Assembly: GCF_030160115.1 (NCBI RefSeq)
Contig: NZ_BSNS01000004.1
Location: 62,001-126,000 of the forward strand
Source: Devosia nitrariae
Lineage (GTDB): Bacteria; Pseudomonadota; Alphaproteobacteria; Rhizobiales; Devosiaceae
DNA: 64,000 bases
Direction: 5' to 3'
Shown piece by piece: positions 32,330 to 41,875 of the stretch (positions within the stretch are counted from its first letter, which is position 1; each line of letters starts with the position of its first letter). The translations under genes were made by a program, and so were the position numbers. Below the pieces are notes generated by a model. The model did not search any database. It had not been told where the DNA came from and saw only the letters and a list, made by a program, of their open reading frames with translations.

Positions 32330-34525
32330 CTATTCGTTCTCGTATTTCAGAATGAGCGTCGACAGCGGCGGCAGATAAAGCGTCGCTTCCGCGGGCATGT
32401 GCCCTCCCTCAACGGCAGATGCGACCACCGCCCCCTGATTGCCGCTGTTGGACCCGCCATACCAGCCGGCGTCCGTGTTGATCCTTTCGACCCATTTGCC
32501 CACCAGAGGCATCGGCACCACGTAATCGTCACGCGGGACCGGCGTGAAGTTGCAAACGACGACCACCGGTTCGGCGTTCTCCGACCGCCGGACCCAGGCG
32601 AAGACGGAATTCTGATGGTCGTTGCCGATGATCCACTCGAACCCTTCCGGCTCGCAGTCGCGCGCATGGAGCGCCGGCAGCTCGCGATAGGCCCCATTGA
32701 GATCGGTGATCAGCCGCCGCACCCCCTCGTGCATGCCGGCATCGAGCAGGAACCAGTCGAGCGCCTTGCCCTCGTTCCACTCCTCGCGCTGGGCGAATTC
32801 CTGGCCCATGAACAGGAGCTTCTTGCCCGGATGCCCCCACATGAAGCCGTAATAGGCACGAAGGTTGGCGAACTGCTGCCAGTCGTCACCGGGCATCTTG
32901 GTGAGCATCGAACCTTTGCCGTGCACCACCTCGTCGTGGCTGATTGGCAGGACGAAGTTCTCCGAGAACGCATAGATCGTCCCGAAAGTCATGTCGTTGT
33001 GGTGATAGCGCCGGTGGATGGTTTCGCGGCTCATGTAGCGCAACGTGTCGTTCATGAACCCCATGTTCCACTTGAAACCGAAGCCGAGCCCGCCATTGTG
33101 AACCGGCGCCGAGACCCCGGGCCACGCGGTCGATTCCTCGGCGATCATGAACGTGCCCGGGTGCTGCCGGTAGGTCTCGCTATTGACCCTCTTGAGGAAC
33201 TCGACCGCCTCGACGTTCTCGTTGCCTCCGAACTTGTTTGGCACCCACTGCCCATGCTGACGCGAATAGTCGAGATAGAGCATAGAGGCCACCGCATCGA
33301 CGCGCAGCCCGTCGATGTGGAATTTCTCCAGCCAAAACAACGCGTTGTTGAGAAGGTAGGATTCAACCTCCCGCCGCCCGAAATTATAGATCGCCGTGTT
33401 CCAGTCGGGATGGTAGCCCTGCCGCGGATCGGCGTGTTCGTAAAGCGCGGTGCCGTCGAAATGGCTGAGCCCATGCTCGTCGGTCGGAAAATGCGCCGGG
33501 ACCCAGTCGAGAATGACGCCGAGCCCGGCATTGTGCGCGGTGTCCACGAACCAGGCGAACCCCGCCGGATCGCCGAACCGGGCCGTCGGGGCGTATAGGC
33601 CGGTCGGCTGGTAACCCCAGCTGGGATCGTAGGGGTGCTCGGAAATCGGCAGAAGCTCGATATGTGTGTAACCCATGTCGGCCGCATAAGGGACGAGCTG
33701 GTCGGCAAGCTGGCCGTAGTCGAGGAACGTTCCGTCCGGCCGCCGCCGCCAGGACCCCAGGTGCACCTCGTAGATGGACATGGGGCTGCGCCGCCAGTCC
33801 CGGCGCGCGCGCTCCTCGAGATAGGCCGCGTCCGTCCAGGTGAACTCGGTCGGGTCGGGGACGACCGAGGCTGTGCGGGGCCGCAGTTCCGATTGGCGGG
33901 CAAAGGGATCCGCCTTCAGGGGCAACGTCGTTCCGTCCGCGCCCACGATTTCGTACTTGTAGATCGTGCCGGTGCCGAGGATGGGAATGAACACTTCCCA
34001 GATGCCGGTATCGCGGCGTTTGCGCATGGGATGCCGCCGTCCGTCCCAGTCATTGAAGGGCCCCACCACCGAGACGCGCCGGGCATTGGGCGCCCAGACG
34101 GCGAAGTGCGTGCCGTGGATGCCTTCGAACTCCATCTCGTGGGCGCCAAGCCTGTCGAAGAGCCGCAGGTGACTGCCCTCGCCGATATAGTAGTCGTCCA
34201 TCGGTCCCAGCACCGGACCGAAGCTATAGGGGTCGTAGACGTCCCACTCACCGCCCGCGTTGGCGGCCCGATAGCGGACCGGCTGCCGGTTCTCGATCTC
34301 GACCTTGCCCTCGAAAAACCCACCGGGATGACGCGGAATCAGGGGACCTAGCCGCGTGCCGTCGAGCGTAAAGGCGGTCAGCGTTTCCGCATGCGGCACG
34401 AATGCCCTCAGCACCCGTGCACCGTCGACTTCGTGCAGCCCCAGGAAGGCGAACGCATCGCCATGCGTGCCGCTGACGACGGCTTCGATCTCGCGCGTAT
34501 CGGCTTGCCAGTTCTCGTTGCTCAC
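32330..34525 (-). CDS. glgB: 1,4-alpha-glucan branching enzyme
   Basis: A 731-residue GH13 branching enzyme. Two N-terminal CBM48-type beta domains (to about residue 220) precede the barrel with DWVPAHFPTDEHGL, GLRVDAVASMLYLDYSR (nucleophile), MIAEESTAWPGVS (acid/base) and ISHDEVVHGKGSM. It forms the alpha-1,6 branches. A GTG at 34525 is preferred over the GTG at 34531 because of an 8-nt gap from GGGGA; the difference is two residues. It lies 45 bp upstream of glgC. Confidence 0.96.
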   Translation of the reverse strand: MSNENWQADTREIEAVVSGTHGDAFAFLGLHEVDGARVLRAFVPHAETLTAFTLDGTRLGPLIPRHPGGFFEGKVEIENRQPVRYRAANAGGEWDVYDPYSFGPVLGPMDDYYIGEGSHLRLFDRLGAHEMEFEGIHGTHFAVWAPNARRVSVVGPFNDWDGRRHPMRKRRDTGIWEVFIPILGTGTIYKYEIVGADGTTLPLKADPFARQSELRPRTASVVPDPTEFTWTDAAYLEERARRDWRRSPMSIYEVHLGSWRRRPDGTFLDYGQLADQLVPYAADMGYTHIELLPISEHPYDPSWGYQPTGLYAPTARFGDPAGFAWFVDTAHNAGLGVILDWVPAHFPTDEHGLSHFDGTALYEHADPRQGYHPDWNTAIYNFGRREVESYLLNNALFWLEKFHIDGLRVDAVASMLYLDYSRQHGQWVPNKFGGNENVEAVEFLKRVNSETYRQHPGTFMIAEESTAWPGVSAPVHNGGLGFGFKWNMGFMNDTLRYMSRETIHRRYHHNDMTFGTIYAFSENFVLPISHDEVVHGKGSMLTKMPGDDWQQFANLRAYYGFMWGHPGKKLLFMGQEFAQREEWNEGKALDWFLLDAGMHEGVRRLITDLNGAYRELPALHARDCEPEGFEWIIGNDHQNSVFAWVRRSENAEPVVVVCNFTPVPRDDYVVPMPLVGKWVERINTDAGWYGGSNSGNQGAVVASAVEGGHMPAEATLYLPPLSTLILKYENE

Positions 34526-34622
34526 GAACACTTCCCCCGCTCGTGGTGTTCGCCCGCCTGTCAGGGCAGCGGGCTTGGCCCCTCATGCGTCCGCCCTCGG
34601 CCGGTACGCACGCGGATGTCGG

Positions 34623-37100
34623 CTACTGGTTTGCGATGGCTAACCCCCAGATATCCTCGGCATACTGGCGGATGGTGCGGTCCGACGAGAAGAAACCGAC
34701 ACGGGCAGTGTTGTGGATTGCCATCCGGTTCCACCTCGCCCTGTCGAGCCAAAGCGCGTCGACCTGGCGCTGCGCGGCCGAGTAGGAGTCGAAATCGCGC
34801 GCAACCATGAACCAGTCGTGGTCGTAGAGCCCGCCGATAAGGTCGCGGTAGCGGTTGGGATCGTCGGGCGAGAACACGCCCGAGGCGATGGAATCGAGGG
34901 CCTCCTTGAGGCGCGGCGACCTGTCGATCGCCGCCCTCGGCACCTCGCTCTTGGCGCGCTTTTCGGCCACCTGCTCGGTCGAGAGGCCGAAGATGACGAT
35001 GTTGTCGGCCCCGACCTCCTTGTGCATCTCGACGTTCGCCCCGTCCATCGTACCGATGGTGATGGCGCCGTTGGCCATGAACTTCATGTTGCCGGTGCCA
35101 GAGGCCTCCATGCCCGCCGTCGAGATCTGCTCGGAAAGGTCGGCTGCCGGCACGATGATCTCGGCCACGGAAACGTTGTAGTTGGGCAGGAACACCACCT
35201 TCAAAAGCCCACGCACGGCCGGATCGTTGTTGATGACCTTGCCCACATCGTTGATCAGCTTGATGATAAGCTTGGCATTCCAGTAGCTGGGCGCCGCCTT
35301 GCCGGCGAACACCTTGACCCGCGGCACCCAATCCTTTTCCGGATGAGCTCGGATCTCGTCATAGGCGGCGACGGCCTGGATGATGTTGAGGAGCTGGCGC
35401 TTGTATTCGTGGATGCGCTTGATCTGCACATCGAACAGCGCCCCCTCGGAAACCGTAACCCCCAGCCGATCCTTTATCAGCTTGGCCAGCCGCGCCTTTT
35501 TGACTGTCTTGACCCTGGCGAACTGCTCCTGGAACGTCGGATCGTCCGCATGCGCGTCGAGACCCCTGAGCTTGTCGATATCGTCGAGGAAGTCGGGTCC
35601 GATCCGCTCGGTGATGAGCCGCGTCAGCCCCGGATTGCATTGCATCAGCCAGCGCCGCGGCGTGATGCCGTTGGTCTTGTTGTTGATGCGTTCCGGGTAG
35701 AGCTTGTGCAGGTCCGCAAAGACCGTCTGCTTCATCAGTTCGGTATGAAGCGCCGAGACGCCGTTGATCGAATGGGAACCGACGAACGCCAGTTGCCCCA
35801 TACGCACCCGCCGGCCGCCGTGCTCGTCGATGAGCGAGACATTGGCGATCTGCTGGTCATCGAACTTGGCGCGCTGGCGCGCTTCGGTCAGCACGTCCGC
35901 GTTGATGGCGTAGATGATCTGCATGTGGCGCGGCAGCAATCGCTCGAGCAGCGCCACCGGCCAGCTCTCCAGCGCCTCGGGCAGCAGCGTGTGGTTTGTA
36001 TAGGAGAACACGCCCCTCGTCAGCTTCCAGGCCTCGGCCCAGCGCATGCCGTTGAGGTCGACAAGGATGCGCATCATCTCGGCGATCGCGATGGCCGGAT
36101 GCGTGTCGTTGAGCTGGACCGCGACCTTGTCGGGCAGCGAGCCCAGGTCCCCATATTGCTGGAGATGCCGCCGCACGATGTCCTGCAGCGAAGCCGACGA
36201 AAAGAAGAACTCTTGTCGCAGTCGCAGTTCCTGGCCGGCCACCGTCGCGTCCGCGGGATAGAGAACGCGGGTGATGGCCTCGGCCCGGGAGCTTTCCTCG
36301 AGCGCACCGATATGGTCGCCCGAGTTGAACTTGTCGAGAAGGATAGGGTCGATCGGCTGCGCGCTCCACAGCCGCAGCGTGTTGACCCGCGCTCCACGCC
36401 AGCCGACGATCGGCGTATCGTAGGCGACCGCGAGCAGGTGATCGTTCGGCCTCCATTCCTGGCGCAGCGTGCCGTCGGGGTCCGTCACCGGCTCCACATG
36501 TCCGCCGAAGCCGATCTCGTAGGCGCTCTCGCGCCGCTCGAACTCCCAGGGATTGCCGTGCGCCAGCCAGTCCTCGGGCAACTCCACCTGCCAGCCCTCG
36601 CTCATCTCCTGGCGGAAGAGCCCATGGGCGTAGCGGATGCCGTAGCCATAGGCCGGGATCTGCAGCGTCGACATCGATTCCATGAAACATGCCGCCAGCC
36701 GCCCGAGCCCCCCATTACCGAGCGCCGCGTCCGGCTCGAGATCGATGAGGTCGTCGAGCTCGACATTGAGGTTGTTGAGGGCCTCGCGCACCGTGTCCAT
36801 CAGCCCGACATTGCTCATGGCATCGCGCATCAGCCGGCCGATGAGGAATTCGAGGCTCAAATAGTAGACGCGCTTGTTGGACGTACGCCAGGTGTCGCGC
36901 GAAGACTCCATCCAGCGGTCCATGATGCGGTCGCGCACGGCATAGATCGTAGCCGCGAGCCAGTCGTGGCGCCGCGCGACGATCGGATCCTTGCCGATGG
37001 AATAAGTCAGCTTTTCGAGAATTTCAGCCTGAAGAGCCTCTACCGTGACCGCACGCGGTTCGGGCGTGGGAGCGTCGTAGACGATAGGTTTTTGCGGCAT
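34623..37100 (-). CDS. glgP: Glycogen phosphorylase
   Basis: An 825-residue glycogen/starch/alpha-glucan phosphorylase. Recognised by EPDAALGNGGLGRLAACFMES, GYGIRYAHGLFRQ, VQLNDTHPAIAIAEMMRIL and the pyridoxal-phosphate lysine region EASGTGNMKFMANGAITIG. It releases glucose 1-phosphate from the non-reducing ends, feeding pgm. It is the first gene of the operon; the region upstream (37101-37196) lies between its start and the Kef-like gene stop on the same strand. Full length. Confidence 0.97.
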   Translation of the reverse strand: MPQKPIVYDAPTPEPRAVTVEALQAEILEKLTYSIGKDPIVARRHDWLAATIYAVRDRIMDRWMESSRDTWRTSNKRVYYLSLEFLIGRLMRDAMSNVGLMDTVREALNNLNVELDDLIDLEPDAALGNGGLGRLAACFMESMSTLQIPAYGYGIRYAHGLFRQEMSEGWQVELPEDWLAHGNPWEFERRESAYEIGFGGHVEPVTDPDGTLRQEWRPNDHLLAVAYDTPIVGWRGARVNTLRLWSAQPIDPILLDKFNSGDHIGALEESSRAEAITRVLYPADATVAGQELRLRQEFFFSSASLQDIVRRHLQQYGDLGSLPDKVAVQLNDTHPAIAIAEMMRILVDLNGMRWAEAWKLTRGVFSYTNHTLLPEALESWPVALLERLLPRHMQIIYAINADVLTEARQRAKFDDQQIANVSLIDEHGGRRVRMGQLAFVGSHSINGVSALHTELMKQTVFADLHKLYPERINNKTNGITPRRWLMQCNPGLTRLITERIGPDFLDDIDKLRGLDAHADDPTFQEQFARVKTVKKARLAKLIKDRLGVTVSEGALFDVQIKRIHEYKRQLLNIIQAVAAYDEIRAHPEKDWVPRVKVFAGKAAPSYWNAKLIIKLINDVGKVINNDPAVRGLLKVVFLPNYNVSVAEIIVPAADLSEQISTAGMEASGTGNMKFMANGAITIGTMDGANVEMHKEVGADNIVIFGLSTEQVAEKRAKSEVPRAAIDRSPRLKEALDSIASGVFSPDDPNRYRDLIGGLYDHDWFMVARDFDSYSAAQRQVDALWLDRARWNRMAIHNTARVGFFSSDRTIRQYAEDIWGLAIANQ

Positions 37101-37196
37101 TGTCGCAATTCCGGTATCATGACGATGTTCCCCTCTAGTGCTGCCACTCTTGCACTTAATTTGTGCAGGCGGAAGCCCCTTTCGCCGCCACCGCGA

Positions 37197-39065
37197 TTAC
37201 GCCGACTGCGTCGGCGCGGCCCTGTCGGGCACTGCCGGACGGACCGTCTGCGGCTCCACCCCGCCCTCTCGCGCTTGCTCGACCGCGTTGGAAAGCAAGA
37301 GGCCAAGCTCCGCATCGGCCGCCCCCAGGAGCTGCGCCTCGAAGCGCTGCCTGTCGCGGCTACGCACCCCGGCGACCACGTCCCTGATCTCGTCTTCGCT
37401 CGCGCCGAGCTCGCGTATCGCTTGGGCCCCGAAGGTGATCGCCGACTCGAACACCTCGCGCAGCTCGTACTCGACGCCGATTCGGCGCAGTTCCATCGCG
37501 TGCACACGGTCGAACGAGCGCGCCATCACCTTGACCAGCGGGAACTCGCTGCGCATCAGCTCGGCGATCCGGCTGGTGGCCTCCTTGTTGTCCGTGCAGA
37601 TCAGGACGAGATCGGCATTGGGCGCACCCGCAGCTCTCAGGATGTCGAGCCGGGTGCCGTCCCCGTAATAGACCTTGAAGCCGAAAGTTGCCGCCGCCTC
37701 GATCATCTCGACATCGTTGTCGATGATCGAGATCGAGTGTCCCTGCCCCAGCAGAGACTGGCTGGCGATTTGTCCGAAACGGCCGAAGCCGATGAGCAGG
37801 ATGCGCTCGCTCAGGTCCTCGGCGACCTCGACGCCGTCGAGCGACTGCACCGGCTTGGGTATTGCATAACGCAGGCCGATGAGCGCGAACGGGGTAAGCA
37901 CCATCGAGACGATGACGGTGGCGGTGAAGATGGCGTTGGTCGGTCCATCGATCAGCCCGCTCGAGGCGGCCGTCGTATAGAGGACGAAGGCGAACTCGCC
38001 GCCCTGGCTCATCAGCACCGCCCGCTTCAACGCCTCCACGTGACTTGACCGCAGCAGACGCGCAATGAGGTAGATCGCCAGCGCCTTGACCAGCATGTAG
38101 ACGATAACGCTGAGGGCGATGATCTGCCAGTTGACCGCAACGACCGAGAGGTCGAGCGACATGCCGACGGCGAGAAAGAAGAGACCTAAGAGGATGCCGC
38201 GAAAGGGTTCGACATCCGCCTCGAGCTGATTGCGGAACGTCGAGGTCGAAAGCAGCACACCGGCGAGGAAGGCGCCCATTGCCATCGACAGGCCCACCAC
38301 CTGCATCAGCAGCGCTGCGCCCAGCACCACGAGCAGGGCTGCCGCCGTCATCACCTCACGGATCTTGGCGTTGGCGAGCAGCGAAAACAGCGGGTTCATG
38401 ATCCGCTGTCCGAGGAAAATGATGACCGCGACGGCACCCAGCGCCAGGCCGATGCCGGTCAGGCGCGTAACCATGCTGACTTCGCCTGTCGAAGGCGCAA
38501 GGATGGCGATAACCGCCAGCAGGGGCACGATGGCGAGGTCCTCAAACAGCAGCACCGAGACGATCTTCTGCCCGCTGTCGGTGGAAAGCTGGTTGGCTTC
38601 GCCCAGGATCTGCATGACGATCGCCGTTGAGGTCAGAACGAATCCCATGCCGAAGACGAAGGCGACAGCCGGCGCAAAGCCGATCAGGATGCCGATGCCC
38701 GTCAACAGCGCTCCGCAAACCGCGACCTGAATGACCCCGAGCCCGAAGATCTGTCTGCGCAGCGACCAGAGCCGGTTCGGCTCCATCTCGAGCCCGATGA
38801 TAAAGAGGAACATGACAACGCCGAGCTCGGCGGCATGAAGGACGCTCTGCGGATCACTGATGAGGCCGACGCCCGACGGCCCGAGCAGGAGTCCGGCGGC
38901 GAGATAGCCAAGGACCGTGCCGAGGCCGAGCCGCTTGAACACCGGCACGGCAAACACGGCTGCGGCCAGCAGCACGACGATGGGGACGAGGTCGACCTCG
39001 CCATGCGAGGCATCGGCGGCATGGGTAGCGGCTTCGACCGCGTGCGAAAGGGTTTCTGGGTCCAC
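37197..39065 (-). CDS. Kef-type monovalent cation:proton antiporter with TrkA-N domain
   Basis: A 622-residue CPA2 antiporter. Residues about 20-390 form a 12-helix Na+/H+-exchanger fold with GYLAAGLLLGPSGVGL and FGMGFVLTSTAIVMQIL, and the acidic pair LLFEDLAIVPLL. The cytoplasmic TrkA-N (RCK) domain from about residue 410 has the Rossmann motif LLIGFGRFGQIAS and a following acidic IIDND. It is probably a regulated K+ efflux/H+ exchange system, like KefB/KefC. It starts with GTG. The short His-rich N terminus (HAVEAATHAADASHGE) is not typical. Confidence 0.93.
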   Translation of the reverse strand: MDPETLSHAVEAATHAADASHGEVDLVPIVVLLAAAVFAVPVFKRLGLGTVLGYLAAGLLLGPSGVGLISDPQSVLHAAELGVVMFLFIIGLEMEPNRLWSLRRQIFGLGVIQVAVCGALLTGIGILIGFAPAVAFVFGMGFVLTSTAIVMQILGEANQLSTDSGQKIVSVLLFEDLAIVPLLAVIAILAPSTGEVSMVTRLTGIGLALGAVAVIIFLGQRIMNPLFSLLANAKIREVMTAAALLVVLGAALLMQVVGLSMAMGAFLAGVLLSTSTFRNQLEADVEPFRGILLGLFFLAVGMSLDLSVVAVNWQIIALSVIVYMLVKALAIYLIARLLRSSHVEALKRAVLMSQGGEFAFVLYTTAASSGLIDGPTNAIFTATVIVSMVLTPFALIGLRYAIPKPVQSLDGVEVAEDLSERILLIGFGRFGQIASQSLLGQGHSISIIDNDVEMIEAAATFGFKVYYGDGTRLDILRAAGAPNADLVLICTDNKEATSRIAELMRSEFPLVKVMARSFDRVHAMELRRIGVEYELREVFESAITFGAQAIRELGASEDEIRDVVAGVRSRDRQRFEAQLLGAADAELGLLLSNAVEQAREGGVEPQTVRPAVPDRAAPTQSA

Positions 39066-39148
39066 TGAGGAGGGCTCCGGAGGCTGTCGACCGCCCGATG
39101 GCGGTCTTTGCCGAAGTGTTGGGGCCAGCCCCCGGCACAGTCAAGTCG

Positions 39149-40405
39149 TCAACTGTGCCCCGGCTCGACGCCGCTGGGCGCAGTGCCGCCTGATGGCACC
39201 AATCGCTCGGGAAGACGCTCCTCGTCCTTTTCGGCCTTCTCGGCCTTCCGCTCGCGGATGGCCTGCGCGGCGTTGGCGAGCACTTCCTCGCGGCGACTCA
39301 TGTCGCGCGTGCGCCGCACAGGGCGCAAGGGCTTGACCGGCCGGCTCGGGAGCACATGTGCCAGCACCGACTGCCCGATGAGCAGGGCCGGAACCGCGAT
39401 CACGCCGCCGACCGGTCCCCAGGCCCAGAGCCAGAAGGTGATGGAAAGGAAGATGACGAACGGGTTGAGGGTCATCGCCCGTCCGATGAAATGCGGCGTG
39501 ATCAGCTGACCTTCGAGGAAGTTGATCACCATGTAGCAGCCGACCGGCAGGAGGATCTGCTCGACCCCTGTGCGCGTACCAAGCCCGACCGCCAGCAGAA
39601 TGACCCACATCACCGCCATGCCCACATAGGGAATGTAGTTGAGCACCGCCGCTAACGCGCCCCAGAGCAGCGGCGAGGGCATGCCGATGGCCCACATGAG
39701 GATGGAGACGACAACGCCGACACTGACATTGATGATGGTGATCGAGATGAGATACCGCGACACCTTGGCCTCGACGTCACGGAACATATGCGCGGTGCGC
39801 CAGCGCATCCGGCGGCTGACGCACAGCGCCAGCACCGAGATGCGGATATGATCGCGCGTGGCGACGAAGAAATAAAGGCTCGCGAGGAAGATGGCGAACT
39901 GCGCGAGGATCGCGGGCGCCAGAAGCGCTACCGTCGTTACCGCGTTTTCGTCTTCGACCCTTACCTCCATTCGCGTGCTTTGCCCGAAAACGCCACTCAG
40001 CTCCTCCTGAACGGAGCCCAGGGATTCGAATGCCCCCTGCCAGTTGGCAAGCTCGCGTTGCAGCTTCTCCCAGATGGCGGGGGCTCGCTCCACCCATTCA
40101 GCCAGTGGCACCGAAAAGAGTGCTGCACCGGTCAGAATCAGTGCGATGAGGGTGAGGACGACGATGCCCGCCGAGAGCGCCGAGGGTACCCCCCGCGCCT
40201 CCAGCCAGTCGGCGAGTGGCCCGAACATCAGGCCCGTGACCACCGCGACCGTCACTGGCGCCAGGAACATCTGCCCCGCCTGCAGGGCAACGAGAACGAC
40301 CACGAGACCTGTCGCAACGATCGCAAGGCGAGCCGTGTTGGCCAGCAAGCGCTCGAACTGATTTTCCGACATTGGTGTGGCAACGCCCCCAACGCGTCGC
40401 GCCAT
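39149..40405 (-). CDS. AI-2E family transporter (PerM-like)
   Basis: A 418-residue membrane protein with about eight helices in the AI-2E/PerM pattern. Visible marks are LAPVTVAVVTGLMFGPLADWLE, IPYVGMAVMWVILLAVGLG and the C-terminal GPVGGVIAVPALLIGQSVLA. The gene name for transport of autoinducer-2 is a family label; many members carry other substrates. A hydrophilic, basic/acidic C-terminal tail (RREEVLANAAQAIRERKAEK) is present. ATG 40405 is used; MSENQF at 40372 is an alternative. Confidence 0.88.
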   Translation of the reverse strand: MARRVGGVATPMSENQFERLLANTARLAIVATGLVVVLVALQAGQMFLAPVTVAVVTGLMFGPLADWLEARGVPSALSAGIVVLTLIALILTGAALFSVPLAEWVERAPAIWEKLQRELANWQGAFESLGSVQEELSGVFGQSTRMEVRVEDENAVTTVALLAPAILAQFAIFLASLYFFVATRDHIRISVLALCVSRRMRWRTAHMFRDVEAKVSRYLISITIINVSVGVVVSILMWAIGMPSPLLWGALAAVLNYIPYVGMAVMWVILLAVGLGTRTGVEQILLPVGCYMVINFLEGQLITPHFIGRAMTLNPFVIFLSITFWLWAWGPVGGVIAVPALLIGQSVLAHVLPSRPVKPLRPVRRTRDMSRREEVLANAAQAIRERKAEKAEKDEERLPERLVPSGGTAPSGVEPGHS

Positions 40406-40451
40406 GCTGGTGGCCCCGTAGTTGAAATCGAGTGCCCATCAACGCGGCGAT

Positions 40452-40471
40452 TGGGGGGTTCGTTCCCCCCA
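40452..40471. other. Strong GC hairpin in the leader of the AI-2E transporter gene
   Basis: TGGGGGG (40452-40458) and CCCCCCA (40465-40471) form a 7-bp stem closing a TTCGTT loop. It lies about 50 bp upstream of the AI-2E gene start, on its transcript. It could be an attenuator or the end of a transcript; no T-run is visible. Confidence 0.4.
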
Positions 40472-40589
40472 CGTTCCCGGCTCGAGAACTCCTCCAGATG
40501 CGGGAGCGAAAGGAGCTTGTCCCGTCGTTGACTCACGACAGGGATCTGTCATTGCGAAGAATCCCGCGAGACCAGAACGTTAGGGCGCG

Positions 40590-40610
40590 CGATTTGATTC
40601 CATCAAATCG
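40590..40610. repeat. Third copy of the rhizobial palindrome
   Basis: CGATTTGAT-TCC-ATCAAATCG is a perfect 9-bp-arm palindrome with the same TCC centre as the 21823-21859 element, continued by imperfect GCGCG-rich arms. It lies about 45 bp before the nucleoside hydrolase start. Confidence 0.75.
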
Positions 40611-40654
40611 TATCGCACTCTAGTCTCTGCCGGATACGAATCGCAGGACCCGCC

Positions 40655-41596
40655 ATGCCCCGCAAGATCATCATCGACACCGATCCTGGCCAGGACGATG
40701 CTGTCGCCATCCTCCTCGCCCTCGCCTCGCCCGCTGAGCTGGACATCCTTGGTATCGTGGCGGTCGCCGGCAATGTCGGGCTCGAGCGCAATGCCAACAA
40801 TGCGCTCAAGGTCGTCGAACTCTCCGGGCGCACCGATATCCCCGTCTATGCCGGCTGCTCGCGTCCGATGCGCCGCAAGCTGGTCACCGCCGAGCACGTC
40901 CATGGCGTCACCGGGCTCGACGGCCCCACGCTCCCCGAGCCGCAGATCGCCCTCCAGCCGCAGCATGGCGTCGACTTCATCATCGACACGCTGATGGCCG
41001 CAGAGCCCGGCACCATCACCCTCTGCACGCTCGGGCCCCTCACCAACATCGCCATGGCCCTCGTCAAGGAGCCGCACATCGCCTCGCGCATTGCCGAGAT
41101 CGTCATGATGGGTGGCGCCTATTTCGAGGTCGGCAACATCACGCCGACGGCCGAATTCAATATCTACGTCGATCCCGAAGCCGCCGACATCGTCATGCGT
41201 TGCGACGCGCCGCTCACCATGTTGCCGCTCGACGTCACCCACCAGGTACTGACCACGAGCGAGCGGCTGGCGGCTATCGCCGGCCTCGGCAACCATACTG
41301 GAATTTCGGTTGCCCAGATGCTCGAGTTCTCCGAGCGCTTCGACCTCGCCAAATACGACGCCAAGGGCGCCCCACTTCACGACCCGACCGTTATCGCCTG
41401 GCTGCTCGAGCCCGAGCTCTTTTCCGGCCGCCAGTGCAACGTGACCATCGAGACGGCGAGCGAACTGACCATGGGCATGACCGTGGCCGACTACTGGCTG
41501 ATCACCGACCGGCCGCGCAACGTCAATTTCCTGCGCGCGGCCGATGCCGACGGCTTTTATCGCCTCCTCACCGAAAGGCTGGCGCGGCTGCCCTAG
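40655..41596 (+). CDS. Inosine/uridine-preferring nucleoside hydrolase
   Basis: A 313-residue N-ribohydrolase. The N-terminal Ca2+/catalytic motif is IDTDPGQDDAVAIL (about residues 7-20), followed later by EFNIYVDPEAADIV and the C-terminal HDPTVIAWLL with catalytic His and Asp. It cleaves purine or pyrimidine nucleosides to base and ribose, probably in the cytoplasm. Full length. A rhizobial palindrome lies just upstream. It is unlinked to urea genes in position but its products feed purine/urea salvage. Confidence 0.94.
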   Translation: MPRKIIIDTDPGQDDAVAILLALASPAELDILGIVAVAGNVGLERNANNALKVVELSGRTDIPVYAGCSRPMRRKLVTAEHVHGVTGLDGPTLPEPQIALQPQHGVDFIIDTLMAAEPGTITLCTLGPLTNIAMALVKEPHIASRIAEIVMMGGAYFEVGNITPTAEFNIYVDPEAADIVMRCDAPLTMLPLDVTHQVLTTSERLAAIAGLGNHTGISVAQMLEFSERFDLAKYDAKGAPLHDPTVIAWLLEPELFSGRQCNVTIETASELTMGMTVADYWLITDRPRNVNFLRAADADGFYRLLTERLARLP

Positions 41597-41875
41597 ATAT
41601 CATGCTCCTCGGCGGGTCGGCGGCCCGCCCTTTCGTGAGATTGAGACGAGGGGGCTCGGCTAGAGACCTGCAGCCTGGCGCCGCCATGCGCATCGATGGT
41701 GGCCGCGCTCCATTTCCGTCGTCACCAGAAACCTCCGTTGAGGCGCAAACGGTCCCCTTGACGTCGACGACGTGCTACGCGCTCATGACTAAAATAGGAG
41801 AATGAGAAGGGGTTCGTAGCATTGGCTCTTCGTTCTCGTCTCGGGTGGGAACCTGTGGACCCCGCTGGGGACCGG

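Noticed and set aside
34713..38048. 1111-codon plus-strand frame across glgP and the antiporter
   Set aside because: Spans two well-supported minus-strand genes and their gap; no domain recognised; a shadow frame.
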